Source: Alkalicaulis satelles (GTDB taxonomy: Bacteria > Pseudomonadota > Alphaproteobacteria > Caulobacterales > Maricaulaceae). From it: 64,000 bases of DNA. The position numbers and the translations under genes are program-made. The stretch lies in contig NZ_VWOJ01000001.1 in NCBI RefSeq assembly GCF_008630495.1, positions 744,001 to 808,000 on the forward strand, read 5' to 3'. Below are positions 25,971-35,719 of the stretch, one piece after another. Position 1 is the stretch's first letter, and each line of letters starts with the position of its first letter. The notes beneath the pieces are model-generated. The model saw only the letters and a list, made by a program, of their open reading frames with translations. It searched no databases and had not been told where the DNA came from.

Positions 25971-27878
25971 TCAGGCCAGTGCGCGCGCCGCATCCTCTTC
26001 GCGACCCAGCGCATCCAGCACCGTGGCCGTGATATGGCGGGCGTTGAGACGCGCAGCGTCATACATGGCGTGAGGGCTGTCGTGGTCGATGAACACGTCG
26101 GGCAGGGTCATGGTGCGAATCTTCAGGCCGCGGTCGAGCACGCCCTTCTCGGCAAGGAGATGCAGCACAAACGCGCCGAATCCGCCTTGTGCGCCTTCCT
26201 CGATGGTCACCAGCACCTCGTGCTCACGCGCCAGGCGCAAGATCAGATCTTCATCCAGCGGCTTGGCGAAGCGGGCGTCGGCCACAGTGGCTGACAGGCC
26301 ATGGGCGCTGAGCGTCTCGGCGGCTTTGAGCGTTTCAGTCAGCCGCGTGCCCAGCGACAGGATCGCCACCCCTGACCCCTCGCGCACGATGCGGCCCTTG
26401 CCGATCTCCAGCGGTTCCAGCACGGCGGGAATGTCCACGCCCGTACCTTCCCCGCGCGGATAGCGGAAGGCGCTCGGCCGATCGTCGATTTCAGCGGCGG
26501 TGGCCACCATGCGCGCCAGTTCGGCCTCGTCGGCGGCCGCCATCACGACCATGCCCGGAAGGCTTCCCATGAAACCGATATCGAACGAGCCCGCATGGGT
26601 CTGGCCGTCGGCGCCCACCAGGCCCGCCCGGTCAATGGCGAAGCGCACCGGCAGGGACTGGATGGCCACGTCATGGACCACCTGGTCATAGCCGCGCTGC
26701 AGGAAGGTGGAATAAAGCGCGGCGAAGGGCTTGAGCCCCTCGGCCGCCAGGCCCGCCGCAAAGGTCACGGCGTGCTGCTCGGCGATGCCCACGTCAAACG
26801 CCCGGTCCGGGAAGCGCGCGGCGAACTTGTCCACGCCTGTGCCCGCGGGCATGGCCGCGGTGATGGCGCATATGCGCTCGTCCTTTTCACCCATTTGGAT
26901 GAGGGCCTTGGCGAACACCGAGGTGTAGCCCGGCGGCCCGGCCTTCGCCTTCTGCTGCTCGCCGGTGACCACATTGAAGCGCGAGACGCCATGATAGCGG
27001 TCGTCAGACAACTCGGCCGGGGCGTAGCCCTTGCCCTTCTGGGTGACGGCGTGGATCAGCACCGGCCCTTCGTCCGCATCGCGCACATTGCGCAAAACGG
27101 CGGTGAGCTGCTCGAGGTCATGGCCGTCGATCGGGCCGATATAGCGAAAGCCCAACTCCTCAAACAGCGTGCCGCCCATGGCCATGCCGCGCAGATATTC
27201 CTCGGCCTTGCGCGCCTGGGTCTCGACCCCGAGGGTCTTGGCGATGTGCTTGCCGAACTTGCGCAGGTCCCGATAGCCCTTGGAGGAGACCTGACGCGCG
27301 AAATAATGGCTCATCGCCCCTACCGGCGGCGCGATGGACATGTCGTTGTCATTGATGATGACAATCATGTTCTTCTTCAGCGCCCCGGCATTGTTCATGG
27401 CCTCATAAGCCATGCCCGCCGACATGGAGCCGTCGCCGATCACCGCAATGACCTTGCGCTCGTGCTCGCCCTTCAGGTCGCGCGCCACGGCGAAACCCAG
27501 CGCCGCCGAGATGGAGGTGGCGGCGTGCGCGGCCCCGAACGGATCGTACTGGCTCTCCGAACGCTTGGTGAAGCCCGACAGCCCCCCGCCCTGGCGCAGG
27601 GTGCGGATACGGTCGCGGCGGCCGGTGAGGATTTTGTGCGGATAGCACTGGTGGCCCACATCCCAGACCAGAATGTCATCGGGCGTGTCGAACACATGGT
27701 GCAGGGCGATGGTCAGCTCGACCACGCCGAGCCCGGCGCCCAGATGCCCGCCGGTGACCGAGACCGTGTCGATGGTTTCGGCGCGCAATTCCTCAGCCAG
27801 GGCGTTCAGGAAAGACAGGTCGCGATTCTTCAGATCGCCGGGAACACGGATCTGGTCGAGATGGGGGGTGTCGGGCAT
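25971..27878 (-). CDS. dxs: 1-deoxy-D-xylulose-5-phosphate synthase
   Basis: A 635-aa thiamine-diphosphate enzyme that joins pyruvate and glyceraldehyde 3-phosphate in the first step of the MEP isoprenoid pathway. Seen: [32 protein letters not shown], the ThDP/Mg motif [20 protein letters not shown]...[12 protein letters not shown], and the transketolase C-half with [21 protein letters not shown] at 27876-27878 has AGGAG six bases upstream; an earlier TTG at 27908 lacks one. It follows ispA by 37 bases, keeping two steps of isoprenoid synthesis together. The 207 bases between it and gyrA hold no visible gene. Confidence 0.97.
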   Translation of the reverse strand: MPDTPHLDQIRVPGDLKNRDLSFLNALAEELRAETIDTVSVTGGHLGAGLGVVELTIALHHVFDTPDDILVWDVGHQCYPHKILTGRRDRIRTLRQGGGLSGFTKRSESQYDPFGAAHAATSISAALGFAVARDLKGEHERKVIAVIGDGSMSAGMAYEAMNNAGALKKNMIVIINDNDMSIAPPVGAMSHYFARQVSSKGYRDLRKFGKHIAKTLGVETQARKAEEYLRGMAMGGTLFEELGFRYIGPIDGHDLEQLTAVLRNVRDADEGPVLIHAVTQKGKGYAPAELSDDRYHGVSRFNVVTGEQQKAKAGPPGYTSVFAKALIQMGEKDERICAITAAMPAGTGVDKFAARFPDRAFDVGIAEQHAVTFAAGLAAEGLKPFAALYSTFLQRGYDQVVHDVAIQSLPVRFAIDRAGLVGADGQTHAGSFDIGFMGSLPGMVVMAAADEAELARMVATAAEIDDRPSAFRYPRGEGTGVDIPAVLEPLEIGKGRIVREGSGVAILSLGTRLTETLKAAETLSAHGLSATVADARFAKPLDEDLILRLAREHEVLVTIEEGAQGGFGAFVLHLLAEKGVLDRGLKIRTMTLPDVFIDHDSPHAMYDAARLNARHITATVLDALGREEDAARALA

Positions 27879-27915
27879 TCGGGCTCCTGGGGCCGGGCCG
27901 TCCGGCAAGGGGTCG

Positions 27916-28821
27916 TCAGGACTGGCGGTCCAGGACGTAGTCTACGGTTTGTATCAGCAATTTTGCATCTTCGCCATAATTGACGAGATGCTCCTTGGCC
28001 TGGGCGGCGAGATGACGCGCGCGATCACGCGCGCCGTCCACTCCCAGAATGGTTACAAAGGTGGCCTTGCCCTGTCCGGCGTCCTTGCGCGTGCGCTTTC
28101 CGGTCAGGGTCTCATCGCCCTCCACATCCAGCAGGTCATCGACGATCTGGTAGCACAGGCCCAGATCATGGGCGAACCCCTCCAGCGCGGTGCGCGTCTC
28201 CTTGTCCGCACGCGCCAGCACCGCGCCCGCCTCGGCGCAGAACGCGATGAGCGCGCCGGTCTTCATGCGCTGGCAGCGCGTGATCACGCCGATCTCGCGC
28301 TCCTCTCCTGCTTCGATGGCCATGTCGATCATCTGGCCGCCAGCCATGCCGCGCGCACCGGCCGCCTGAGCCAGCCGCGAGACCAGCTCGCAGCGCAAGG
28401 CCGCATCGGGATGCGTTTCGGGGTCGGCCAGGATGGCGAAGGCCTGGGTCTGCAGCGCATCCCCGGCCAGGATCGCGGTCGCCTCGTCATAGGCCTTGTG
28501 AACCGTGGGCCGCCCGCGGCGCAGATCATCATTGTCCATGGACGGCAGATCGTCATGAACCAGCGAGTAGGCGTGCACGCACTCCACCGCGCAGGCGGCG
28601 CGCAAAAGGGCGCGCTCGTCAGCGCCCACCAGGCGCCCGCACTCGATCAGCAGAAAGGGCCGCATGCGCTTGCCCGGCCCCAGCGCGGCGTAACGCATGG
28701 CCGATATCAGGCGCTTTTCCGGCCCGTCCGCACGCGGCAGCAGGGCGTCCAGAGCCACCGTGATCCGGTCGGCGGCCTCGCTCAGAGCCGTGGAGTATTC
28801 GGACAGCGCGCGCCCCTTCAT
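27916..28821 (-). CDS. ispA: Polyprenyl (farnesyl/geranylgeranyl) diphosphate synthase
   Basis: A 301-aa trans-isoprenyl diphosphate synthase with both aspartate-rich motifs: [20 protein letters not shown] (first, DDxxxxD) and [20 protein letters not shown] (second, DDxxD). [13 protein letters not shown] binds the isopentenyl diphosphate. It elongates C5 units to FPP (C15); chain length is not certain from sequence. Its ATG overlaps the csaA stop by 4 bases, and dxs follows. The gene order xseB-(csaA)-ispA-dxs is typical for the class, csaA being the extra member. Confidence 0.93.
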   Translation of the reverse strand: MKGRALSEYSTALSEAADRITVALDALLPRADGPEKRLISAMRYAALGPGKRMRPFLLIECGRLVGADERALLRAACAVECVHAYSLVHDDLPSMDNDDLRRGRPTVHKAYDEATAILAGDALQTQAFAILADPETHPDAALRCELVSRLAQAAGARGMAGGQMIDMAIEAGEEREIGVITRCQRMKTGALIAFCAEAGAVLARADKETRTALEGFAHDLGLCYQIVDDLLDVEGDETLTGKRTRKDAGQGKATFVTILGVDGARDRARHLAAQAKEHLVNYGEDAKLLIQTVDYVLDRQS

Positions 28822-29177
28822 GACAGACGCGCTCCTAATGGCGCAGGCCCGTCCACCCCGATCAGGCGTACATGGCCCTGCTCATCATGCACGCCCAGCA
28901 CAAGCACCTGCGAGCGCACCGGCCCGATCTGGCGGGGCGGGAAGTTGACCACCGCCAGCACCCGGCGTCCGGGCAGATCCTCGCGCGCATAATGTTCTGT
29001 GATCTGGGCCGAGCTGGTCTTCACTCCGACGCCCGGACCGAAATCGATGGTCAGCTTCCAGGCGGGCTTGCGCGCTTCGGGAAAGGGATCGGCCGTAAGA
29101 ATCTCACCCAGCCGGATATCAGCGCGGAAAAAATCGTCCGGCGTGATCTCGGGCAGAGCTGGGGCGTCAGGGTCCAT
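28818..29177 (-). CDS. csaA: CsaA-type tRNA-binding-domain protein
   Basis: A 119-aa OB-fold protein: FFRADIRLGEILTADPFPEARKPAWKLTIDFG then GVKTSSAQIT and LPGRRVLAVVNFPPRQIGPVRSQVLVLG match CsaA, a dimeric tRNA-binding, chaperone-like protein related to the C-terminal domain of MetRS. The ATG at 29175-29177 is conserved (MDPDAPALPEITPDDFF) and lies one base after the xseB stop; a longer frame would overlap xseB. Why a tRNA-binding protein is sandwiched between xseB and ispA is unclear; tight spacing suggests simple co-expression. Confidence 0.9.
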   Translation of the reverse strand: MDPDAPALPEITPDDFFRADIRLGEILTADPFPEARKPAWKLTIDFGPGVGVKTSSAQITEHYAREDLPGRRVLAVVNFPPRQIGPVRSQVLVLGVHDEQGHVRLIGVDGPAPLGARLS

Positions 29178-29178
29178 G

Positions 29179-29421
29179 TCAGTCCAGTTCGGCGGGCTCG
29201 GCGGACGCCTTGCCGTCCGCGCCGATGACAATCTTGTCGACTTTCAGCTGGGCGTCTTTCAGGCGCGCCTCGCAATGGGCCTTGAGGGCCGCGCCACGCT
29301 GATAGAGCGCGATGGATTTCTCCAGCTCCACCTCGCCGCTTTCAAGCTTGTGGACAATATCCTCCAGCTCGGCCAGCGCGGCTTCAAAACTCAGCTTGGC
29401 GATATCGGCGGGCGCGCTCAT
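29179..29421 (-). CDS. xseB: Exodeoxyribonuclease VII small subunit
   Basis: An 80-aa protein with the typical short helical hairpin: LSFEAALAELEDIVHKLESG, ELEKSIALYQRGAALKAHCE, then RLKDAQLKVDKIV. Several XseB chains bind one XseA to form the single-strand exonuclease; xseA is not in the window. Position upstream of ispA/dxs agrees with the family's usual context. Confidence 0.96.
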   Translation of the reverse strand: MSAPADIAKLSFEAALAELEDIVHKLESGEVELEKSIALYQRGAALKAHCEARLKDAQLKVDKIVIGADGKASAEPAELD

Positions 29422-29516
29422 CTGTCAGGGCTCCGTAGCGTCAGCGCATCCAGAGAAGACGGAACCGGGCGCGCAATCAACCTTTCATTCCTGCGGCTGC
29501 TCAGCCCGGCATCGCC

Positions 29517-30095
29517 TCAGCGACGCTCATAACGCCGCCAGGACCAGTAATCGTCGCGGCCGTCGATCACGCAGCGCCAGCCCTGGGCGCGCAAAGCCGG
29601 GCGCAGCATGCGGTTGAACCAGCCATGGGCGTACAGGGCCACCGGGCCGGCGTCAGCCGCCTGCACCAGCTTGGCCGCAGCCTGGCGGGCGCGCAGCTCG
29701 GCCTGGGGACGCGTCTCACGCCCGCGGGCCGCGCCCAGCCACCAGGTGCAGCGCGCAAACACGCCCCATGTGCGCGCCGGGAACCGGCCCGGCCAGCGCG
29801 GCGGCGGCAGCGGCGCTTCAACAAACACCGGGTCGATGATCAGTTCACGCCCGCCTACGCAGGCGCGCGCCGTCTCGATGGCGCGCGGCAGGGTGGAGGC
29901 GAACACCGTGCGCGCCTGACCGGCCTGCTCCACCAGGCCGGCGGGCGGAACCTGCCCTGGCTTAAGTCCCGCTTCGTCATAGGCCGCCCACCAGCGCTCA
30001 TAGCCGCGCCAGTCCACCATCTCATAACGGTTCGCGTCCGGCTCGCCATGGCGCGCAATGATGATCTGGCCTGGCGTGGCGCTGGATGAGGTCAT
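29517..30095 (-). CDS. Histidine phosphatase family protein
   Basis: A 192-aa phosphoglycerate-mutase-like protein. The catalytic RHG appears in GQIIIARHGEPDANRYEM, the second arginine in VFASTLPRAIETARA, and the second histidine in GPVALYAHGWFNRMLR. Predicted cytosolic. The ATG at 30093-30095 gives MTSSSATPGQ directly before the catalytic strand. It lies 44 bases after the HDAC-family gene on the same strand. The substrate is not predictable; W/Y-rich stretch WGVFARCTWWLGAARG in the middle is unusual and may be a lid. Confidence 0.85.
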   Translation of the reverse strand: MTSSSATPGQIIIARHGEPDANRYEMVDWRGYERWWAAYDEAGLKPGQVPPAGLVEQAGQARTVFASTLPRAIETARACVGGRELIIDPVFVEAPLPPPRWPGRFPARTWGVFARCTWWLGAARGRETRPQAELRARQAAAKLVQAADAGPVALYAHGWFNRMLRPALRAQGWRCVIDGRDDYWSWRRYERR

Positions 30096-30139
30096 GACGG
30101 CTCGTTCACGCTGGATGATGGCGGAGGGCGGCGCGAGAA

Positions 30140-31063
30140 TCACGCCGCCTGAAGGGCGCGCAGGAAGGCTCCGGCGGAGCGCTCCAGCGCGGGGCAGTCG
30201 TATCCGCCCTCAAGCACGCATACAAGCCGGGAATCGGCATGGCTGCGCGCCACACGTGCCAGCGCCGACGCCGCCCAGGCGAAATCATCCTGGTCCAGGT
30301 CCAGCCCGGCCAGCGGATCATCTCGATGCGCGTCAAACCCGGCGGATATGAACACAAATTCCGGCGCAAACGCCTCAAGGCGCGGCAGGATGGCGGTCTC
30401 CACCGCCTGCCGCCAGGCCGGACCGGACGCGCCCGCCGCCATGGGCGCATTGATGATATTGCCATGACGCCCGGTTTCATGCGCCGCCCCAGTGCCCGGA
30501 TAGATCCAGCCCTGATGGATGGACGCGAACAGGCAGGCGGGTTGATTCTGGGCCCAGGCTTGCGTGCCATTGCCGTGATGGACGTCGACATCAACCACCG
30601 CCACACGGCTGACCCCATGGACGTCCAGCGCATGGGCGGCAGCGATGGCCACCGTGTTGAACAGACAAAAGCCCATGGCCCGGTCCGGCTCGGCATGGTG
30701 GCCGGGCGGGCGGGCGGCGACGAACACCGCTTCGGCTTCCCCGGCCATCACGGCGTCCACGCCGTCCAGGGCTGCGCCCGCCGCCTCAAGTGCGGCTTTC
30801 AGCGAGCCCGGGCTCATCCAGGTGTCCGCATCCAGCGCCGTCTCGCCCGCCTCCGGCGCAGTGGCGACAATCCGGTCAATCAGCTCAGGCGCATGCACAC
30901 GCTCCAGCGCCGCACGGCTGGCGGGTTTGAAGTGCGTGCGCGGCGTCAGCCCCGCCTGCTCAATAGCGCGCAGCACGGCCTGCAGCCGCCCGGCATGTTC
31001 GGGATGCCCCTGCGGCGGATGATGATCCAGACTGGCGGCGGGAGAGTGGACGAGCGTTTTCAT
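30140..31063 (-). CDS. Histone deacetylase family protein (class II type; likely acetylpolyamine or small-molecule deacetylase)
   Basis: A 307-aa zinc amidohydrolase. Seen: HPEHAGRLQAV, FVAARPPGHHAEPDRAMGFC (catalytic His pair), VAVVDVDVHHGNGTQ (metal Asp/His), FISAGFDAHRDDPLAG (second metal Asp) and GGYD with the active-site region near the end. Bacterial members act on acetylpolyamines or acetylated proteins. In alphaproteobacteria this gene commonly precedes xseB-ispA-dxs, as it does here with one gene between. The upstream neighbour is a SET-domain gene only 36 bases away, same strand. Confidence 0.92.
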   Translation of the reverse strand: MKTLVHSPAASLDHHPPQGHPEHAGRLQAVLRAIEQAGLTPRTHFKPASRAALERVHAPELIDRIVATAPEAGETALDADTWMSPGSLKAALEAAGAALDGVDAVMAGEAEAVFVAARPPGHHAEPDRAMGFCLFNTVAIAAAHALDVHGVSRVAVVDVDVHHGNGTQAWAQNQPACLFASIHQGWIYPGTGAAHETGRHGNIINAPMAAGASGPAWRQAVETAILPRLEAFAPEFVFISAGFDAHRDDPLAGLDLDQDDFAWAASALARVARSHADSRLVCVLEGGYDCPALERSAGAFLRALQAA

Positions 31064-31099
31064 GCCCGTTGCCTAGCCCCGCCGCCCGCGTGTTGGCAA

Positions 31100-31528
31100 C
31101 TATTCCGCGGCGAGCAGCCCCGCCCCGTTGGCCCGCTTATAGCTGCTGACCATGGAGGGCAGCATCACGAAGCCGGGCTCGAACTCGGCGTAATTGCAGG
31201 TGATCTCTTCTCCCGCGGCGATGTCCCGGATGGCGTAGCCATAAACCGCATCGGCGAAATTGGTGTTGGGATCGCTCGAGTGGTTCATGTGGCGGCCATT
31301 GTCCGCATCCAGCACCAGAAGCGCGGAATCAGACGGGTGGGGATAGGTATAGCGGTCGATGAAACGGCGGATGGACTCAGGCATGGCCGCCAGATCGGAT
31401 GGCGAGATGAGCCGGTCAAAGCCCGGTTCAAAGCGATAGATCGGCTGACCGGCGCGCACGAATTCGGCGGCGAAAACGCCCACCCCTTCGATCGCGCTCG
31501 GGCCGACATAGGTGTCGATGAGCAACAT
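31100..31528 (-). CDS. SET-domain protein (putative protein-lysine methyltransferase)
   Basis: A 142-aa minimal SET domain: GVFAAEFVRAGQPIYRF near the N-terminus, the AdoMet-binding/pseudoknot motif RHMNHSSDPNTNF, and AAGEEITCNYAEFEPGF with the catalytic tyrosine. SET proteins methylate lysines; bacterial targets are mostly unknown. No pre- or post-SET cysteine clusters, signal or membrane segment. It is the first gene of a minus-strand run with the HDAC-family gene. The start ATG at 31526-31528 is the only sensible one. Confidence 0.85.
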   Translation of the reverse strand: MLLIDTYVGPSAIEGVGVFAAEFVRAGQPIYRFEPGFDRLISPSDLAAMPESIRRFIDRYTYPHPSDSALLVLDADNGRHMNHSSDPNTNFADAVYGYAIRDIAAGEEITCNYAEFEPGFVMLPSMVSSYKRANGAGLLAAE

Positions 31529-31844
31529 GGTTCAGAACGCCTGAAGGCGCCCCGCGTCGACGGGGGCCGGCAGAGTGGCGGACGCGATTCGAACGCCGTC
31601 CGCAGAGTGCGACGCTCCGCCGCCTATGATGCGCGAAATACGAAAAAAGCAAGCGGCGTTTTTGGGGCAGGGCGGTCATGACTTGAAAAACCCGGCGCCG
31701 GTGCGGGCCTTGACCGCCGAAATCGGTCTGTGCTGATGCGTCCGCGACACGCGCCAAAGGCATTTCTCGTGTGTTGACACAACGCCCCGCCTGGCAATCC
31801 ACTCAAGCTCAGCGCCGTTGAAGGCCGGGATGAAGGAGCGCGGG
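31529..31844. other. Intergenic region between divergent SET and Nudix genes
   Basis: About 316 bases. Read on the minus strand, about 31570-31610 contains a T-loop-like GTTCGAATC followed by GCGTCCGCCAC, resembling a tRNA 3' end, but no partner acceptor strand or anticodon arm is present. No protein-coding frame is convincing. Promoters of both neighbours must be here. Confidence 0.4.
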
Positions 31845-32267
31845 ATGTGGAATGGAAACGCGTTCAGCGGAACCAAGATCGCGCTGATCTGCGGCTCGAT
31901 GCTGGTCTGTTACCAGCGCGATCAGAAGCAGGGGATACCGTTCCCCGGCCTGTGGGATCTGCCAGGGGGAGGCCGCGAGGATCAGGAAAGCCCTGTCGAG
32001 TGCGTGATCCGGGAAGTGGAGGAAGAATTTGGACTGCAGATCGCAGCCGGCCGCATACAAACGCTGACACGCTATGAAAGTCTCACGCCTGCGGGACTGG
32101 ACACCTATTTCTGCGCGGCCAGGGTCACCGAAGATGAAATCCGGAGCATCAGGTTCGGAAGCGAGGGGCAACGCTGGACCCTCATGACAATTGACGCATT
32201 TCTGGAGCGCCCGGACGCCGTTCCGCACCTTCAGGCCCGGCTTTCAGAGCTCATGTCCCGGCCATGA
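31845..32267 (+). CDS. Nudix hydrolase
   Basis: A 140-aa protein with a full Nudix box, GGGREDQESPVECVIREVEE followed by EFGL (Gx5Ex7REVxEExGx), preceded by PFPGLWDLPGG. Members hydrolyse nucleoside diphosphates linked to another moiety; the substrate is not evident. I use the ATG at 31845 because AAGGAG lies six bases upstream; the ATG at 31830 would add five residues. Its codon usage looks less G/C-biased than neighbours (for example CAA, GAA, AAA frequent), a mild sign of different origin. Confidence 0.88.
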   Translation: MWNGNAFSGTKIALICGSMLVCYQRDQKQGIPFPGLWDLPGGGREDQESPVECVIREVEEEFGLQIAAGRIQTLTRYESLTPAGLDTYFCAARVTEDEIRSIRFGSEGQRWTLMTIDAFLERPDAVPHLQARLSELMSRP

Positions 32268-32298
32268 GAGTCACCGGGCCGCGCGGGCCGCGCCGGGG

Positions 32299-33171
<873 letters not shown>

Positions 33172-33215
33172 GCCCGGCCCTCCCGCTTGCAACAGGCGGG
33201 CAGGTTAAGACGGGA

Positions 33216-33971
33216 TCAGAGCCCGCGCCAGACCCGCCAGGGCGGGCAGTGCAAGTCTTCTTCCTCGCGGCAGGAGGCGAAAGTGAACAGGACGGTGAAG
33301 GCCCGGCCCACCACATGGTCGGTGTGCACATAGCCCAGCCCGCCCGGCTCACGGCTGTCAGCCGAGGCGTCACGGTTGTCGCCCATCAGGAAGAGGTGGT
33401 TCGTAGGCACCTGAAACGGGCCGATATTATCCATGGGATGGGAGTCGGAACGCTCATAGATGAGGTGCCCGCCAGCGCCAGGCAATTGCTCGGTATAGAC
33501 CGAGGCCTGGACCAGCATGCCGGACCGGTCGCGATAGCGCACCTGGCCTTCAGGCTCGCGGTGCACCACTTCCCCGTTGAGAATCAGGCGCCCGCCGCGC
33601 AGCTCCACCGTATCGCCGGGCAGGCCGATGACCCGCTTGATGATATTGATCCGCTGCCCCGGATCGCGCACCACGATCACCTCGCCGCGTCCGGGCGTGC
33701 CGCCAAAAACCCGCCCGCTCCAGCTGTCCGGCAAGGCGTAGCCGATGCCCAGCGGCATGGAGTGGCGCGAATAGCCATAGGAAAATTTGGACACCAGCAC
33801 CCGGTCGCCCACCTGCAGGGCGGGCTGCATGCTTTCAGACGGGATGTGAAAGGCGGCGAAACCGAATGTCACCAGCACCAGCCACACGCCCGCCACACCG
33901 GCCAGGAAGCGCGCCGTCTCGCCAAACTCGCTGACCGCCTTGCGCGCCAGGGTGAAGACCTGATCCATCAT
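33216..33971 (-). CDS. lepB: Signal peptidase I
   Basis: A 251-aa membrane-bound serine protease with the Ser/Lys dyad: S47 in FHIPSESMQPAL just after the single membrane span (about 26-42), and K112 in NIIKRVIGLPGD. DNIGPFQVPTNHLFLMGDNR is the conserved late motif (GDNRDASADSR). It cleaves Sec/Tat signal peptides on the periplasmic side. The ATG at 33969-33971 overlaps the stop of the YbjQ-family gene by 4 bases (ATGA), indicating coupling. An open frame continues upstream through the YbjQ gene in another frame and is not coding. Confidence 0.96.
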   Translation of the reverse strand: MMDQVFTLARKAVSEFGETARFLAGVAGVWLVLVTFGFAAFHIPSESMQPALQVGDRVLVSKFSYGYSRHSMPLGIGYALPDSWSGRVFGGTPGRGEVIVVRDPGQRINIIKRVIGLPGDTVELRGGRLILNGEVVHREPEGQVRYRDRSGMLVQASVYTEQLPGAGGHLIYERSDSHPMDNIGPFQVPTNHLFLMGDNRDASADSREPGGLGYVHTDHVVGRAFTVLFTFASCREEEDLHCPPWRVWRGL

Positions 33972-34321
33972 GACAGCCTCACCGCCGTGCCATAGGCGAG
34001 GATTTCGGCATTGCCCTCCATCACCGAAGAGGTGGAGAAGCGAAAGGTGACCACCGCGTCTGCGCCCATTTCTTCGGCATGGGCCACCAGCCGGCCTAAC
34101 GCCTGCTCGCGCGCCTCGGCCAGAAGCTTGGTGTACTCGGTGACTTCCCCGCCCACCAGATTGCGCAGGCCGGCGATGAAATCGCGCCCGAAAAAGCGGG
34201 CGCGCACGACCGAACCCCGGGCGATGCCCAGCACCTCGGCCACATCGCGCCCGGGCACTATATCGGCCATGGTCACGATCACGGGCGCGCGCGCGCCAGG
34301 ATGGCCTGCGGTATTGTTCAT
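33968..34321 (-). CDS. YbjQ/UPF0145-family protein
   Basis: A 117-aa heavy-metal-binding-type (YbjQ, UPF0145) protein: DVAEVLGIARGSVVRARFFG RD then LRNLVGGEVTEYTKLLAEAR, GADAVVTFRFSTSSV and EILAYGTAVRLS. Family structures are pentameric; function is unresolved. Cytosolic. It is coupled by a 4-base overlap to lepB, an uncommon pairing in my experience, possibly only a shared promoter. Confidence 0.88.
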   Translation of the reverse strand: MNNTAGHPGARAPVIVTMADIVPGRDVAEVLGIARGSVVRARFFGRDFIAGLRNLVGGEVTEYTKLLAEAREQALGRLVAHAEEMGADAVVTFRFSTSSVMEGNAEILAYGTAVRLS

Positions 34322-34521
34322 GCCTATAACCCCTGAAACGCGCCTGATTCAACGCAAGCGCATATTACCGTCTCGTTCTTACCAGTCTGGTCGGCAATTC
34401 CAAATGAAACACTGCTAAGGAAAGCCGCTCGCCAGATGATCAGCAGCTGCGGACCCGCGCTTGCGCACCAGCCCGGATGTGACCGACACTGGCCCAGACA
34501 AGACCCGAGGAGCCGCCCGCC

Positions 34522-34887
34522 ATGACCGACACCACGCCAGCCGCCCGGCCCGACCCCACCGGAGATCGCTTGCTGGCGCTGGTCAATTACGTGCTGTTGC
34601 TGCTGGCCCTGTCCAACGGGATCACCGCGCTGATCGCCCTGGTGATCGCCTTCATCCGCCGCGACACGGCGCCGGACTGGCTGCGAAACCACTATGATTT
34701 CCAGATCCGCACCGTCATTTACGGCCTGATCATCGCCATTGTGGGCTTCGCCACGCTCTGGCTGCTCGGGCTTGGCGTCCTGATCTGGCTATTGGGCGCC
34801 ATCTGGCTGGTGGTGCGTGCTGTAGTCGGGCTGATGCGCCTCGTGGACGGACGCACCCACCCTGATCCGGGCGCGTACTGGATCTAG
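34522..34887 (+). CDS. Small integral membrane protein, DUF4870-like
   Basis: A 121-aa protein with three hydrophobic segments (about 17-45, 66-84 and 86-104). LALVNYVLLLLALSNGITAL and DTAPDWLRNHYDFQIRTVIY (with the conserved H-x-x-F-Q-x-R pattern) match DUF4870/COG3671 predicted membrane proteins of unknown function. ATG at 34522 is preceded by GAGGAGCC. Its stop overlaps that of the convergent ThuA gene. Confidence 0.8.
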   Translation: MTDTTPAARPDPTGDRLLALVNYVLLLLALSNGITALIALVIAFIRRDTAPDWLRNHYDFQIRTVIYGLIIAIVGFATLWLLGLGVLIWLLGAIWLVVRAVVGLMRLVDGRTHPDPGAYWI

Positions 34888-35648
34888 TCTTCCAGACCGG
34901 CCGCCCAGGCGATTCCGCCGCGCACATGCTCCAGGAAGAGCGGCTCGGTGAAGCTTTCGCGGGTATGGCCCAGGGCGGTATAGAACACGCGCCCGCCCTC
35001 AAACTCATGCGCCCAGGCCATGGGGACGTCCCCGCCCTCCTCCCCGATGGACGCCGCGTCCAGCGTCATCAGGAGGCGCACGCTCCCGTCGAAATCAGAA
35101 AACCAGTACCATTCATCAGTCCGGGTGAAGGCCTCCGGCAACTCCCGCGTTGCCGGGTGATCTGAATCCACCACGCTCAGATCGCCATCGGGCGTGCCTG
35201 GCGGGTGCATCTCGAACGCCGCACCGATCATCTGGCGGTACCAAGGCCAGTGATAATGCGCATCCGCTGCGGCATGGATCGCAGCCACCCCGCCTCCGGC
35301 GCGCACAAAGGCCTGCAACGCCGTCCGGCCCTCATCGGTAAGCCATTCGCTCTCCGGCGTATCGCCCGTGGTGGAGCTGAGCAGCACCAGCACGTCGGTG
35401 CGATCGAGCGCCCCCTGGTCGAAGACCGCCGGGTCTTCGCTCGCCTCGAAGGACCAGCCCTGTTGCGACGCCATCAGCTCAAGCGCCTCCACGCCCGCCT
35501 CTATGGAGTCATGGCGCCAGCCCGTGGTGTGGGAGAAGACCAGCACGCGCGCGCCGGGCTCTTCCCTGACCGGCTCGGGCTGGGCGCAGGCTGATGTTAG
35601 CGCTATCAGCGCCAGCCCTGAAATGAACCTTGCTATCATTCTGAACAT
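34884..35648 (-). CDS. ThuA-domain lipoprotein
   Basis: A 254-aa predicted lipoprotein (SGLALIALTSAC, lipid cysteine C21) with a ThuA / glutamine-amidotransferase-like domain: RVLVFSHTTGWRHDSIEAGV at the start, DVLVLLSSTTGDT, GGGVAAIHAAADAHYHWPW, and FYTALGHTRESFTEPLF at the end. ThuA-like proteins act in trehalose or other sugar metabolism, often as periplasmic partners; the exact role is unknown. ATG at 35646-35648 chosen so that the signal peptide starts there. It is 3' to 3' with the DUF4870 gene. Confidence 0.86.
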   Translation of the reverse strand: MFRMIARFISGLALIALTSACAQPEPVREEPGARVLVFSHTTGWRHDSIEAGVEALELMASQQGWSFEASEDPAVFDQGALDRTDVLVLLSSTTGDTPESEWLTDEGRTALQAFVRAGGGVAAIHAAADAHYHWPWYRQMIGAAFEMHPPGTPDGDLSVVDSDHPATRELPEAFTRTDEWYWFSDFDGSVRLLMTLDAASIGEEGGDVPMAWAHEFEGGRVFYTALGHTRESFTEPLFLEHVRGGIAWAAGLED

Positions 35649-35719
35649 GGCGGACCTCCTGTCTGAACCTAGCAGAGCAGGCCCGGCGCGGGGCCGCAAG
35701 GCTCAGCGGATAAAATCGC

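Noticed and set aside
30140-31063. True chromatin histone deacetylase
   Set aside because: Bacterial members with this context are usually acetylpolyamine or small-molecule deacetylases; chromatin action is only kept as a hypothesis in the findings.
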